A stretch of 54,255 bases of DNA from Acidimicrobiia bacterium (GTDB lineage: Bacteria; Actinomycetota; Acidimicrobiia; Spongiisociales; Spongiisociaceae). Where the stretch lies: NCBI GenBank assembly GCA_021296345.1, contig JAGWAN010000025.1, positions 10,250-64,504 of the forward strand, in the 5' to 3' direction. A program made the position numbers and the translations under genes. Under the pieces are notes generated by a model, which ran no database searches, was not told the DNA's origin, and worked only from the letters and a program-made list of their open reading frames with translations. This document shows, in pieces, positions 39,798 to 49,182 of this stretch (position 1 is its first letter; each line of letters begins with the position of its first letter).

Positions 39798-39902
39798 TAT
39801 GGCGTCGGCAGCGGTGTTCCTCGCAAGGCCCGCTGACGAAGGCGTGCCCGCAGCGGCCGCAGCGACGGGGCACCGATGGCCACCAGACCACGTCAGGCTA
39901 TT

Positions 39903-39918
39903 TCACAGGCAGGCCACT
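39903..39918. repeat. intergenic repeat, opposed half-unit
   Basis: TCACAGGCAGGCCACT is a degenerate reverse complement of the TGGTCTGTCTGTGG unit. It borders the serC stop codon, so the gap between the convergent coxG-like and serC genes is flanked by opposed units, as in the gap at 9.9 kb. Confidence 0.4.
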
Positions 39919-41038
39919 AACTCAGACTCGCTTCGATCACGTAGTCCAGGCAGGCGATGAACGCCTCAATGTCCGAGCGGGGTATGGAGGGCCACGTCCC
40001 GATGCGGAGATGGTTGCCGTTCTTGTGATAGGGCTCTGTGTCCACAATCCCGTTGGCCCGCAGAGTGGCCGCCAGATCTGCCCAGGACAGTGGCCGGCGG
40101 AAGTCGATTGTGGCGCCGACCGGCGAGCGCATGCTCGGATCCGACACGAACGGCTGCGCCATCGGGTGTTGCTCGGCCCATCCATAGAGCATCTCGGCGC
40201 TGGCGGCACACCGCTCGGAGGACCAGGCCAGACCGCCCTTAGCGTTCATCCATTCCACGCTGTCCGCCAGCATGAAGATTGTGGCTAGAGCGGGGGTGTT
40301 GTAGGTCTGGTCCTTGACCGAGTTGGACACCGCGGACGACAGCGACAGGAACGGCGGAATCCACCGGTCCGATCCGGCAATCCTCTCGATTCTCTCCAAC
40401 GCCCTTGGAGAACATAGGGCTACGTACAGCCCACCATCGGCCCCGAAAGCCTTCTGCGGCGAGAAGAAGTAGACGTCGAACTGGCGGGGATCGACCATTA
40501 TCGCCCCGGCCGCGGACGTGGCATCCACCACGGTAAGGCCCTCCGCCTCCACCCGCCTGAGGGGCATGGTGACCCCTGTAGAGGTCTCGTTGTGGGTTAG
40601 GGCGTAGAGATCAATGCGGTCTGATGGAGACGGCATAGGATGCGTGCCACGCGGTGACTCGATCACTTCGGGCGCTTCCAGGTGCGGGGCGCCGGCCACC
40701 ACTCCGACGAACTTCGAGGAGAACGCTCCGAACTTGAGGTGCTGGCTTGCCCGCTCGATCAGGCCGAAAGCGGCCGCGTCCCAGAAACCGGAAGCACCGC
40801 CGTTACCGAGCACCACCTCGTAGCCGTCGGGCAGGTCGAACAACTCGGTGAGCCCGGACCTGACCCGTCCGACCATCCGACGCACGGTCGGTCGGCGGTG
40901 TGAAGTGCCCATATAGGACGAGCCCGACTCCGCGAGGCGGTCCAAGGCGCTCTGGCGAACCCTGGTCGGGCCGCACCCGAAACGACCGTCCTCCGGCAAC
41001 AGATTGGTAGGGATCCGGATGGAAGCACCTTCCGCCAT
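39917..41038 (-). CDS. serC: phosphoserine aminotransferase (actinobacterial type)
   Basis: A 373-residue fold-type I PLP enzyme that makes phosphoserine from 3-phosphohydroxypyruvate and glutamate. The opening [20 protein letters not shown] and [18 protein letters not shown] are typical of the actinobacterial SerC branch. Lys196 in [12 protein letters not shown] binds PLP, and [11 protein letters not shown] contacts the cofactor. The start at 41038 matches the family length; the gene is divergent from the aminotransferase that begins 43 bp away, so the two share a control region. Confidence 0.92.
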   Translation of the reverse strand: MAEGASIRIPTNLLPEDGRFGCGPTRVRQSALDRLAESGSSYMGTSHRRPTVRRMVGRVRSGLTELFDLPDGYEVVLGNGGASGFWDAAAFGLIERASQHLKFGAFSSKFVGVVAGAPHLEAPEVIESPRGTHPMPSPSDRIDLYALTHNETSTGVTMPLRRVEAEGLTVVDATSAAGAIMVDPRQFDVYFFSPQKAFGADGGLYVALCSPRALERIERIAGSDRWIPPFLSLSSAVSNSVKDQTYNTPALATIFMLADSVEWMNAKGGLAWSSERCAASAEMLYGWAEQHPMAQPFVSDPSMRSPVGATIDFRRPLSWADLAATLRANGIVDTEPYHKNGNHLRIGTWPSIPRSDIEAFIACLDYVIEASLS

Positions 41039-41081
41039 GTCTATCGTTCCGCTCCATGTATCGGCTACGGGGAATCGAGTG

Positions 41082-42278
41082 ATGGCGGGATTATCGCAGC
41101 GAATCCAGTCAATGTCGGAATCGGCCACGATGGCGATAACAGCCAAGGCAAGAGCCTTGCGGGCCGCCGGTCACGACGTGATCGGCTACGGCGCGGGTGA
41201 GCCCGACTTCCCCACCCCCGAACCGATCGTGGCGGCCGCTATCGCGGCGGCCGCCGACCCGGCGATGCACAAGTACACCCCGGCGCCCGGCCTCCCCGCG
41301 CTGCGGGAGGCGGTAGCCGCCAAGACCCTCCGGGATTCAGGCTACGAGGTGGCGCCGTCACAGGTGATCGTCACCAACGGGGGTAAGCAAGGGGTCTACA
41401 CCGGGATCCACTGCCTGGTCGATCCCGGGGACGAGGTGCTGCTACCGGCGCCCTTCTGGGTCACCTACCCGGCGGTGGTGGAGTTGGCCGGCGGGGTGAC
41501 CATATCCATCGACACCGATGAACGCAGCGGATTCAAGGTGACGGTGGATCAGTTGGAGGCCGCATACACGCCCCGGACCAAGCTGTTGATCTTCGTCTCC
41601 CCCTCGAATCCGACGGGCGCGGTGTACAGCGCGGCCGAAATAGCGGAGATCGGCCGATGGGCCGTGGATCGCGGTGTCTGGGTCCTGACCGACGAGATCT
41701 ATGAGCACCTCGTCTATGGGAACGTTTCATTCGCATCGTTGCCGGTGGAGGTACCGGAACTGGCCGAACGGTGCGTGATCGTCAACGGAGTTGCGAAGAC
41801 CTACGCCATGACCGGTTGGCGGGTCGGCTGGATGATCGCACCGGACCATGTCATAAAGGGAGCGACCAAGCTACAGGGCCACCTGACGTCCAACGTGTCC
41901 AACGTGGCGCAGGCCGGGGCCATCGCGGCTGTATCGGGTCCCCTCGACGACGTCCACATGATGCGGCAGGCATTCGACCGGCGGAGAATGATCATGCACC
42001 GGATGCTCAACGAGACCAGAGGCATCGACTGTATAGAACCGCAAGGGGCCTTCTACTGCTTCGCCTCCGTGCGCGGGGCGCTCGGCCGCCGCATCGGCGA
42101 AGCCCAGCCCTCCACCGCCCTGGAACTCGCCGACGTCTGCATCGATCAGGCCGGGGTGGCCTTCGTCCCCGGCGAGGCCTTCGGCGCCCCCGGCTACGCC
42201 CGCTTCTCCTACGCCCTAGGCGACGAGGATCTCGTTACCGGTTTGACCAGACTCCAGGACCTTCTGAATGCCCGGTAG
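41082..42278 (+). CDS. aspB: class I aspartate-type aminotransferase
   Basis: A 398-residue PLP aminotransferase. [15 protein letters not shown] and [13 protein letters not shown] are the substrate-entry segments, [11 protein letters not shown] and [11 protein letters not shown] bind PLP, and the Schiff-base lysine is Lys239 in [20 protein letters not shown] carries the substrate-carboxylate Arg. The best match is the Thermus/Bacillus-type aspartate aminotransferase (subgroup I-beta). An alternative substrate range, such as prephenate or alanine, is possible. The ATG at 41082 fits the family start; it is divergent from serC. Confidence 0.92.
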   Translation: MAGLSQRIQSMSESATMAITAKARALRAAGHDVIGYGAGEPDFPTPEPIVAAAIAAAADPAMHKYTPAPGLPALREAVAAKTLRDSGYEVAPSQVIVTNGGKQGVYTGIHCLVDPGDEVLLPAPFWVTYPAVVELAGGVTISIDTDERSGFKVTVDQLEAAYTPRTKLLIFVSPSNPTGAVYSAAEIAEIGRWAVDRGVWVLTDEIYEHLVYGNVSFASLPVEVPELAERCVIVNGVAKTYAMTGWRVGWMIAPDHVIKGATKLQGHLTSNVSNVAQAGAIAAVSGPLDDVHMMRQAFDRRRMIMHRMLNETRGIDCIEPQGAFYCFASVRGALGRRIGEAQPSTALELADVCIDQAGVAFVPGEAFGAPGYARFSYALGDEDLVTGLTRLQDLLNAR

Positions 42279-42345
42279 TCAGGGCTCCTCCTTCGTTCCG
42301 GCCAGTCTACTCAGTCGTAAAGTCCCTGGCTAGAGGTCGATTCCG

Positions 42346-44016
42346 GTGGTTCTCCGCAGCACCGCAGCTATTCGGACTGCCTCATTGCCGGTAGACGTCA
42401 CGAAGGAAAAACGCCGCCCGCTCCGGGGACGCCGGCACTTGGTTCTCCTGGTGTTCGCTACGGTGGCCCTCGCAAGTTGCGGCGGCAGCAGTGAGAGCAC
42501 TTCCCCGCCGGTGCGCGTGACTGCCCAAGCGGTGGGCGCTGACCGAGAACCAGCTTCGGTCCTCGCCACCTCTACGACCGGTTCCACTACCTCTGCGGTC
42601 GTCACCTCGCAACCGGGTGGAGCTTCCGATTCGAGTTCACGACCTACGGCCGCCACGGGTTCGGCGACGGTGACGACGGCCGTCACCGCGCCCACCAACT
42701 CTGCCACGGTACCCGATCGGCAACCTCTCATGAACGGCATGTTCATCTCAGTCGTGGAGTCGGCCTCGTCACGGGATGACGCGGAAGCGGCAAGCGCCGA
42801 GTTGGAAGGGACCATCTGGCCCGAACTCGGGATCCTGCATGGCGATGAATTCGAGAGCCTCGACCCAGGCTCTTGGACTGTCTATGCCGGACCGTTCAAC
42901 ACGGCTTCTGAAGCACAGGACGCGTGCCGGTTCATCCTGAACAGGGAGGCAGGCACGAAATGTGTGGGACGGCGCATCTCCCAGGACCCTGCTGATCGGG
43001 ACCTCAACTTTCCCCCCACTCCCACGAGCAGCGCCACGAGTACCACCTCCACCGGCCCAACTCGCGACCGAGATCTTTCCGCCGAAGAAATCTACCGGCT
43101 GATCGCTCCTTCTGTCGCATACATAGTGAACGGCACCGGAACGGGAGCAGGCAGCGGGATATTGATCGATGGCGGCTATGTAGTCACGAACTACCACGTC
43201 GTAGAGCCGTATCAGGATGTTCTACGGATCGTGTTCCCTGATGGCACGGAGTTCTGGAACATACCGGTCGCCGGGTCAGCCCCCTGGGCCGACCTGGCTG
43301 TTCTGGGTCCGATCGACGTAGCGGCTCCTCCTGTGGGTCTCAATGACCGGGGGCAGATCGTTCCGGGCAACAACCTTTACTTGGTGGGTTACCCCGCCGA
43401 GGTGGCAGAGTTCCCACAACCCTCCATCACCCAGGGTGTGCTGTCGAGAACCTATCAGGAGACGGAGACCGGCCTCACCGTACTTCGGACGGACGCGTCT
43501 GCCGTCGGAGGACAGAGCGGCGGAGCCATGGTCGACGCCCGCGGTAACGTGATCGGAGTGACGATGCGAGGCTTTGCCGACCGAGGTATCTCAGGTATTA
43601 CCGAGGCCTACTCGGCCGCTGACTATGCGGCACTGGTAGATGCGATCACTCTGGACCCCGTGCTGCCGGGGGCCCGGAGCGACGGTGAATCAGTACCTAG
43701 GCTCTTGGAAGGTACGTTCATTTCGGTGGTGGTCTCGGCAAGCTCGCCGACTGCGGCAGAAGAAGCGCGCGGCGACTTAGAAGCGCGTTTCTGGTGGCTC
43801 CCGTTCGGCATCCTGGTTAGTGATGATTATGCGAGTCTCAACCCCGGTTACTGGGTTGTGTACGTCGGGCCCTTTCCCCGCCCCGAAGACGCCCAGAACG
43901 TGTGCTGGTACGAGTTGGACATGCGCACCGGAGCACTCTGCTACGGGCGATTCCTATCGCAGGACCCAACCGATCGGGAGGTGGTCTATCCCCCATCACC
44001 GGTTGGACGCGAATAG
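42346..44016 (+). CDS. trypsin-like serine protease lipoprotein flanked by two SPOR-like domains
   Basis: A 556-residue exported protein. A basic region and hydrophobic helix end in lipobox ALASC (Cys45), followed by a Thr/Ser-rich linker. Residues of about 126-215 form a SPOR-like domain (FISVVESASSRDDAEAA, SWTVYAGPFNTASEAQDAC). A trypsin-fold protease follows with His284 (VVTNYHVV), Asp316 (WADLAVLG) and Ser391 (GGQSGGAM). A second, similar SPOR-like domain closes the protein (FISVVVSASSPTAAEEA, YWVVYVGPFPRPEDAQNVC). SPOR domains bind denuded peptidoglycan at division sites, so the protease may be targeted to septal wall. The GTG start is uncertain; a TTG lies 13 codons downstream. Confidence 0.85.
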   Translation: MVLRSTAAIRTASLPVDVTKEKRRPLRGRRHLVLLVFATVALASCGGSSESTSPPVRVTAQAVGADREPASVLATSTTGSTTSAVVTSQPGGASDSSSRPTAATGSATVTTAVTAPTNSATVPDRQPLMNGMFISVVESASSRDDAEAASAELEGTIWPELGILHGDEFESLDPGSWTVYAGPFNTASEAQDACRFILNREAGTKCVGRRISQDPADRDLNFPPTPTSSATSTTSTGPTRDRDLSAEEIYRLIAPSVAYIVNGTGTGAGSGILIDGGYVVTNYHVVEPYQDVLRIVFPDGTEFWNIPVAGSAPWADLAVLGPIDVAAPPVGLNDRGQIVPGNNLYLVGYPAEVAEFPQPSITQGVLSRTYQETETGLTVLRTDASAVGGQSGGAMVDARGNVIGVTMRGFADRGISGITEAYSAADYAALVDAITLDPVLPGARSDGESVPRLLEGTFISVVVSASSPTAAEEARGDLEARFWWLPFGILVSDDYASLNPGYWVVYVGPFPRPEDAQNVCWYELDMRTGALCYGRFLSQDPTDREVVYPPSPVGRE

Positions 44017-44073
44017 CACTACACACACCCGCCGACCTGATCTCTTGCGGCAGCGTCCTCCCTGTCGCACTCC

Positions 44074-45300
44074 TCACGGATCCGGTAGATGGGCCTTGTT
44101 TGTCCCTTTGAACCGCCGGTACAACAACTCGGCACCCACGCCAGCGGCACAAATCCCTACACCAACAAAACCCAGAACCCTCGCGGACTCGCGGCCTGCA
44201 GGCGCTGGCTCCTGGGTCCTGGACACAGGTGTCAATCCAACAGAACCAGCGCTCGTTTCGGGCAGGGAAGTCTCGCGTCCTGCGCGATCCGGATCCGAGC
44301 CCTCGGTCGCAACGGGAACTTGGGCTGAAACGGTCGCGGCCGGAGCAATCGGGGTGTCGCGCGGGACATCCGCTACCGCCTGCTGTGTCGTGGCCGTTGT
44401 GGTTGACGCCGGCTGCGACGCGGCCTGCGTCGTTGATACCGATGGCGCTGTTGAAGCGACTGAGGCCACCTCACTGACAGTGGTTACGGAGAAAGCCGCA
44501 GAGAGCGTCGCCGTGACCTGTTGCGGAATGGAATTCTCCACGAGATCGAATGCCCTATCGCCCGGGCACGTGGTCCTCGACATGGTGCGGTGGCCGGTAA
44601 TGGTCGGTGTGGTTACGAGCTTGCCTTCGGGGTGAAGATTGGATCCCCGGGACACGAACTCAGCAGTCGCGCCGGGCTTGGTATCGATCTGGTACGTACC
44701 GCCAAGCCAGGCTAGGAGAGCCACCATGGCGGCCTGGGCCTCCTGTGTGGGTGTGACGTCGCTGTGGTCACCAATAAAGCAGGTCAGCAGGGCAAAGCCC
44801 TGGCTCCCACCGGTGGCATCACCTCGCACCGGAGAGTCGATGCTGCCCTGCCTTCCTTCGAATATCTGGCCGTGGCGATCGACGAGAAAGTTGTAGGCAA
44901 TGTCGGGCCAGCCCTTCTCGGAGGACGTGTGGTATCGATAGAAGCTACGCAGGTATCCAATCGACTCGTCCGCCGAGTACTCATTGGGCGAGGCGCTGTG
45001 GTGCACCAGCAAGAAACGCACATCTTCCCGCGCTTCCGCCAACACGTCCCCCTTCGGCGGTAGGTCGGCACCCCAGACGTCCCGAGGCAAGATCAAGTGC
45101 TCTGGTCCTAGACGGATGCCGTTGGTCTGAGCGCGAGCTCGAACCAGGGAGCTTGGTAGCAACACTCCGGCCGCCGTGCCCGCCGCGGCGAGCGCCAAGA
45201 AGCGGCGGCGACTAACCGAACCCGAAAATGGCGCATTGGTCACCAACGAAGAATCCCCCTCCGCTGAGCGCGTCCTCCCGCCGCCGCGCTGGACCGTCAT
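44074..45300 (-). CDS. Tat-exported peptidoglycan-recognition (PGRP/amidase) protein with C-terminal membrane anchor
   Basis: A 408-residue protein. The Tat motif SRRRFLAL (Arg31-Arg32-Arg33) precedes a hydrophobic segment. A PGRP/N-acetylmuramoyl-L-alanine amidase domain spans about residues 75-260: FLLVHHSASPNEY with zinc ligand His100 or His101, YNFLVDRHGQIFEGRQG, and TGHRTMSRTTCPGD with the other ligands. A 120-residue Thr/Ser/Ala linker and a membrane helix (GFVGVGICAAGVGAELLY) with a positively charged tail follow. It would cleave or bind peptidoglycan outside the membrane. Two TGTCA-N6-TNACA sites lie 150-200 bp upstream. It converges with the SPOR-protease gene. Confidence 0.88.
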   Translation of the reverse strand: MTVQRGGGRTRSAEGDSSLVTNAPFSGSVSRRRFLALAAAGTAAGVLLPSSLVRARAQTNGIRLGPEHLILPRDVWGADLPPKGDVLAEAREDVRFLLVHHSASPNEYSADESIGYLRSFYRYHTSSEKGWPDIAYNFLVDRHGQIFEGRQGSIDSPVRGDATGGSQGFALLTCFIGDHSDVTPTQEAQAAMVALLAWLGGTYQIDTKPGATAEFVSRGSNLHPEGKLVTTPTITGHRTMSRTTCPGDRAFDLVENSIPQQVTATLSAAFSVTTVSEVASVASTAPSVSTTQAASQPASTTTATTQQAVADVPRDTPIAPAATVSAQVPVATEGSDPDRAGRETSLPETSAGSVGLTPVSRTQEPAPAGRESARVLGFVGVGICAAGVGAELLYRRFKGTNKAHLPDP

Positions 45301-45451
45301 CGTCTTGTCATACCTGCTACCGAAACGCTGTAACTATGCACACACTTTGGACTCTCTGGACGGGCAACATCTACCGATACAAGCCCTCCCAAGCTCGACA
45401 ACTCACGATCCGAGGGAGAAACGCCTGTACAGACAGCCATAGACGACATTG

Positions 45452-45467
45452 TGTCAATCTTGTTACA
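45452..45467. promoter_or_regulatory. candidate operator, TGTCA-N6-TTACA
   Basis: A dyad site with CRP/FNR-like geometry (5-bp arms, 6-bp spacer), one mismatch between arms, in the AT-richer stretch upstream of the amidase gene. With flanking bases it reads GTGT...ACAC. Confidence 0.4.
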
Positions 45468-45490
45468 CGGGGAAAGGGCGCGAAACATTA

Positions 45491-45506
45491 TGTCATAACT
45501 GTGACA
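45491..45506. promoter_or_regulatory. candidate operator, TGTCA-N6-TGACA
   Basis: A perfect dyad of the same form as the site 39 bp away, so the pair could bind one regulator cooperatively. The spacing of 39 bp is close to four helical turns. The regulator is unknown; CRP proper prefers TGTGA-N6-TCACA. Confidence 0.45.
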
Positions 45507-45577
45507 CAACCCGGTGCCAGCACTTCTACGGGCGGCGATCTCAGGTCGGAGTTAGGTCGATCGTCGGCGGCCAGTGG

Positions 45578-47806
45578 TCAGCGGGTCGTCAGGGCCACGT
45601 GTTCGGGACGCACGGGGGTGCGGTTCAGTTCTAATCCGGTGGCGTCGCGGATGGCGGCCACCACCGCAGCCGTTGATGAGACGGTGGGCGGCTCCCCCAC
45701 TCCCTTGGCGCCGAACGGACCGAAGGAACTTGGTTCCTCGATCACCTCGATCGCCATCGGCGGGGCGTCCAGGAAGGTGGGCAGCAGGTAGTCGGTGAAG
45801 GTGGGGTTCTTGATCACGCCCTCCTCGACCACGATCTCCTCGAGGGTGGCAAGACCGATCCCCTGCATCGTCCCGCCCTCTATCTGGCCCACCACCGACC
45901 GGGGGTTGATCATGAACCCGACATCCTGGACCGTGTCGACCTGCACCACCCGGAAGAGTCCCAGTTCCTGGTCCACGTCGACCACGGCCCGATGCGCAGC
46001 GAAGGCGAAGTCCACATGGAGGTTGCCCTGGCCGTTGTGGTCCGGCTCCTCCGTCTGCGGATGGTGGAACCGGATGTGGTACTCGATGTTCTCCCCGCCG
46101 ACCAGGTCTTCCATCGGGGTCACGAGGACGCCGTCCTTCCAGACCCCCTCTGCGTTCAGTTCGTCGCCCCCGCCGCGTTCCAGGGCGATCTCGCGCGCCA
46201 TCCGGGCCGCTTCCAGAACGGCTCCCCCGGTCATCTGGGTCTGGCGAGAGGCCGACGTGGAGCCGGCAGATCCGATCTTGGAGGTGTCGTCGTAGTAGAC
46301 GACCACGTCCTCTATGCCAAGGACGGTCCGGGCGATCTGCTCGCACGACATCCCGAGACCCTGGCCCACCTCGACCGCCGCGGTGTGGACCTCCACACCG
46401 AACGGCGTGATCACGACCCGCGCCTCCGAGTAGTCGTCGAAACCGGCCGAGAAGCACAGGTTCTTGAGCCCGACGCCATACCCGATCCCCCGTCTCACCA
46501 TCGAGCGGGAGGTGGTCAGCCCGGTACCGCCCGGGAGCAGGCGTGGATCGTCACTGCGGTCGTCCGCCGGCAATGGCATGCTGCGGAGCTTCTCGAGTAT
46601 CTCGACCACCGGCGCCGACGTGTCGATCACCTGTCCGGAGGTGGCCAACGGGTCCCCGCGGCGCAGGGCGTTCTTGATCCTCAACTCGACCCGGTCCATA
46701 CCGAGAGCATCCGCCAGCTTGTCCATCTGCGCCTCGTGACCGAAGCAGGCCTGGACCGCCCCGAAGCCCCGCATCGCTCCGCATGGCGGATTGTTGGTCC
46801 GCACGGCCACCCCTTCCACCGACACGGAGTCGCACCGGTAAGGACCGGCGGCGTGGTAGACGGCGTTGCCGACCACCGAGTCGCTGGTCGAACGGTAGGC
46901 CCCCCCGTCGATGATGATCCTCGCCTCGATGCGGCGGAGAATTCCGTCAGGGTCGGCTTCGTGGCGCATCCAGAGTTGGGCCGGATGCCGGTGGACATGG
47001 CCCACGAAGCTCTCGGCCCGGCTGTATTCCATCTTCACCGGCCGCCCCGTGTAGAGGGCGAGCAGGCAGAGATGGATCTGGAGGCTGACATCCTCCCGCG
47101 CTCCGAAGGCGCCTCCAACCCCGGCATGGTGGACTCGCACCGTGTCCTCGTCCACCCCTAGACCGGCCACGATCTGATCGCGGTCGACGTGGGTCCACTG
47201 GGTGGCGATGTGGAGATCGACACCACCCTGCCCGTCAGGAATCGCCAGGCCGGACTCGGTGCCTAGCGGGGCCTGATCCTGCATCCCCACCTCGTAGTAG
47301 CCCTCCACGACCACGGCGCCGGACAGGTCCTGCGGGCCTCGGAGGCATCTAGCCCTGTGGAACACGGAGTCCCGGGCGTCGGCATCCTCCGGGTCGGTGA
47401 GCGGCTCCAGCACCTCGTATTCGACCTCGATGGCCCCCACCGCCCGGCGGGCTGTCTCCGGGTCGTCGGCGGCGACCACTGCGACCGCTTGACCCCAGTA
47501 CTCGACCAGGTCCGCGACCAGGATCGGCTGGTCTGCGGACTCCAGACCGAAGGCGTTGCTGCCCGGAACGTCGTCGCTGGTGAGAACGGCGTGGACACCG
47601 GTCATCGCCACGGCGGGGCCGATGTCCAGCTTGGTGATCCTCGCCTTGGGATGGGGGCTCCGGAGGGTGGCGCCGAAGAGCATGCGGTCCATGTACAGGT
47701 CCGACGAATAGGTGTAGGTGCCGTCGGTCTTGGGGATGCCGTCCGCGCGGGAGGTCGACTCTCCCACCCCACCCCGGACCTCCCCGGTCCTTACCCGGGT
47801 GGTCAT
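45578..47806 (-). CDS. xanthine dehydrogenase family molybdopterin-binding subunit
   Basis: A 742-residue large subunit of a molybdenum hydroxylase. RADGIPKTDGTYTYSSDLY and LRSPHPKARI start the first domain. HHAGVGGAFGAREDVSLQIH is the first cofactor loop, PPCGAMRGFGAVQ the second, and GAKGVGEPPTV supplies the conserved active-site Glu. The CODH-specific AYxCSFR loop is absent, so it is not an aerobic CO dehydrogenase; purine or other N-heterocycle or aldehyde substrates are likelier. The ATG at 47806 overlaps the stop of the iron-sulfur subunit (ATGA). It is the last gene of a FAD-FeS-Mo operon. Confidence 0.9.
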   Translation of the reverse strand: MTTRVRTGEVRGGVGESTSRADGIPKTDGTYTYSSDLYMDRMLFGATLRSPHPKARITKLDIGPAVAMTGVHAVLTSDDVPGSNAFGLESADQPILVADLVEYWGQAVAVVAADDPETARRAVGAIEVEYEVLEPLTDPEDADARDSVFHRARCLRGPQDLSGAVVVEGYYEVGMQDQAPLGTESGLAIPDGQGGVDLHIATQWTHVDRDQIVAGLGVDEDTVRVHHAGVGGAFGAREDVSLQIHLCLLALYTGRPVKMEYSRAESFVGHVHRHPAQLWMRHEADPDGILRRIEARIIIDGGAYRSTSDSVVGNAVYHAAGPYRCDSVSVEGVAVRTNNPPCGAMRGFGAVQACFGHEAQMDKLADALGMDRVELRIKNALRRGDPLATSGQVIDTSAPVVEILEKLRSMPLPADDRSDDPRLLPGGTGLTTSRSMVRRGIGYGVGLKNLCFSAGFDDYSEARVVITPFGVEVHTAAVEVGQGLGMSCEQIARTVLGIEDVVVYYDDTSKIGSAGSTSASRQTQMTGGAVLEAARMAREIALERGGGDELNAEGVWKDGVLVTPMEDLVGGENIEYHIRFHHPQTEEPDHNGQGNLHVDFAFAAHRAVVDVDQELGLFRVVQVDTVQDVGFMINPRSVVGQIEGGTMQGIGLATLEEIVVEEGVIKNPTFTDYLLPTFLDAPPMAIEVIEEPSSFGPFGAKGVGEPPTVSSTAAVVAAIRDATGLELNRTPVRPEHVALTTR

Positions 47807-48258
47807 CGTCCCTCCACCAGCGTCTCGAGGCCCCGGAGAATGGCGCCGTAACCGGTGCACCGGCAGATGTTGCCGGCCAGCGCCTCTCGCATCTCGTCGG
47901 AGGAGGGAGCGGGGTTCTCATCGAGTAGTGCGGCGGCGGCCACGACGAAACCGGGCGTGCAGAACCCGCACTGGACCCCGCCGGCATCGATCAGCGCCTT
48001 CTGAACCGGGTGGAGTTCGGGTCCGCCCAGCCCCTCCACGGTCACGACCTCCGACCCGTGGGCATCCACCGCCATGACCAGGCAGGCACACACCAGCTCG
48101 CCGTCCAGCAACACCGAGCACGACCCGCACTCCCCCTGCTCGCAGGCCCCCTTGGAACCGGTCAGGTGGAGGTAGTCGCGGAGGGCGAACAGCAGACTCT
48201 CGGAGCCCTTCGTGTCGCACGCCCGCGCCTCACCGTTCACGGTCAACTGCACCCTCAT
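47803..48258 (-). CDS. [2Fe-2S] subunit of molybdenum hydroxylase
   Basis: A 151-residue CoxS-type electron-transfer subunit. The plant-ferredoxin cluster is held by GACEQGECGSCSVLLDG and a later Cys (LVCACLV), and the second cluster by QCGFCTPGF and NICRCTGYG. It passes electrons from the Mo site to FAD. The start at 48258 is the ATGA overlap with the FAD subunit gene, and the stop overlaps the Mo subunit start. The length is normal. Confidence 0.95.
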   Translation of the reverse strand: MRVQLTVNGEARACDTKGSESLLFALRDYLHLTGSKGACEQGECGSCSVLLDGELVCACLVMAVDAHGSEVVTVEGLGGPELHPVQKALIDAGGVQCGFCTPGFVVAAAALLDENPAPSSDEMREALAGNICRCTGYGAILRGLETLVEGR

Positions 48259-49058
48259 GACGACAAGCACCTTTCGAGTAGGCGGCGGGCCAGCACGCCG
48301 GAGGCGTGACGCCGGTATTCGCCGGTTCCCCGGTGATCCGTGATGGGACTCACCTCCTGCGAAACCAACCGGGCGAACTCCTCGAGCGCCGCCGGGCCGG
48401 GATCGGTCTCGTCCGAGACCATCGCCTCGGCCCGTCGAGCCCGGATCGGGGTGGGTCCTACGGAGCCGAGCGCAACCCGGGTCCGGCCGTCACGCCATCT
48501 GAGGACGCACGCCGAGACGATGGAGATGACCATGGCGCTTCGCTGGCCGATCTTGGCGAACTCCTGGAAGTCAGGGAGGTCCTCGGGCAGTACCGCTGCG
48601 GTGATCAGCTCGTCGGGCCGTCTGGCCGTCCGTTTGACACCGGTGAAGAAGTCGTCCCAGCGCACCCGGCGGGTTCCGGAGGTGGAGTGAAGCTCGATCT
48701 CGGCGTCCAAGGCAGCCAGGAATGGCAGCGAGTCTCCCGCCGGGCTGGCGGTCCCGATGTTCCCGCCGATGGTCCCCGCCGCCCTGATCTGGGGAGAACC
48801 GATGGTGCGGGCCAGTTGGGCGAGGGCGTTGTGGTCACCCGACTCGAGACGCCGGAAGGTCACGCCCGCACCGATCCGCCTCCGGGAGACGTCCTGGATG
48901 TCATCCAGCCTTCGCAGCGCTACCACCACGTCTGGACGGATCAGGTCGAAGTTGACCTCCACCATCAGGTCGGTCCCCCCGGCCAGCAACGTGGCTTCGG
49001 GATAAGCGGCAAGCGCACCGACGGCCTCATCGAGGTCGACCGGGTGTATTACTTCCAT
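48255..49058 (-). CDS. FAD-binding subunit of molybdenum hydroxylase
   Basis: A 267-residue CoxM-type subunit (VAO-fold FAD domain and CO-dehydrogenase flavoprotein C-terminal domain). FAD is held by TLLAGGTDLMVEVN and by AAGTIGGNIGTASPAGDSLPFLAALDA, the family signature. It is first in the operon, so the order is FAD, FeS, Mo subunit. The ATG at 49058 agrees with the family N-terminus (MEVIHPVDLDEA). The operon is divergent from the lipid-kinase gene 124 bp away. Confidence 0.93.
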   Translation of the reverse strand: MEVIHPVDLDEAVGALAAYPEATLLAGGTDLMVEVNFDLIRPDVVVALRRLDDIQDVSRRRIGAGVTFRRLESGDHNALAQLARTIGSPQIRAAGTIGGNIGTASPAGDSLPFLAALDAEIELHSTSGTRRVRWDDFFTGVKRTARRPDELITAAVLPEDLPDFQEFAKIGQRSAMVISIVSACVLRWRDGRTRVALGSVGPTPIRARRAEAMVSDETDPGPAALEEFARLVSQEVSPITDHRGTGEYRRHASGVLARRLLERCLSS

Positions 49059-49182
49059 GGGCGCGCGGTCCGTTTCTGGGGATCGGGCTGTCCACCAGAC
49101 TACCAACCGGACGGTGTGATGGGCGGAAACGAGACGCCCCGACGAAACCGGTAAGCAGGCGATGCGCTCCTAACCTGGACGG

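Noticed and set aside
45578-47806. Annotation of the large Mo subunit as CO dehydrogenase CoxL
   Set aside because: The AYxCSFR active-site loop is missing; the loop is GAMRGFG as in xanthine-dehydrogenase-like enzymes.
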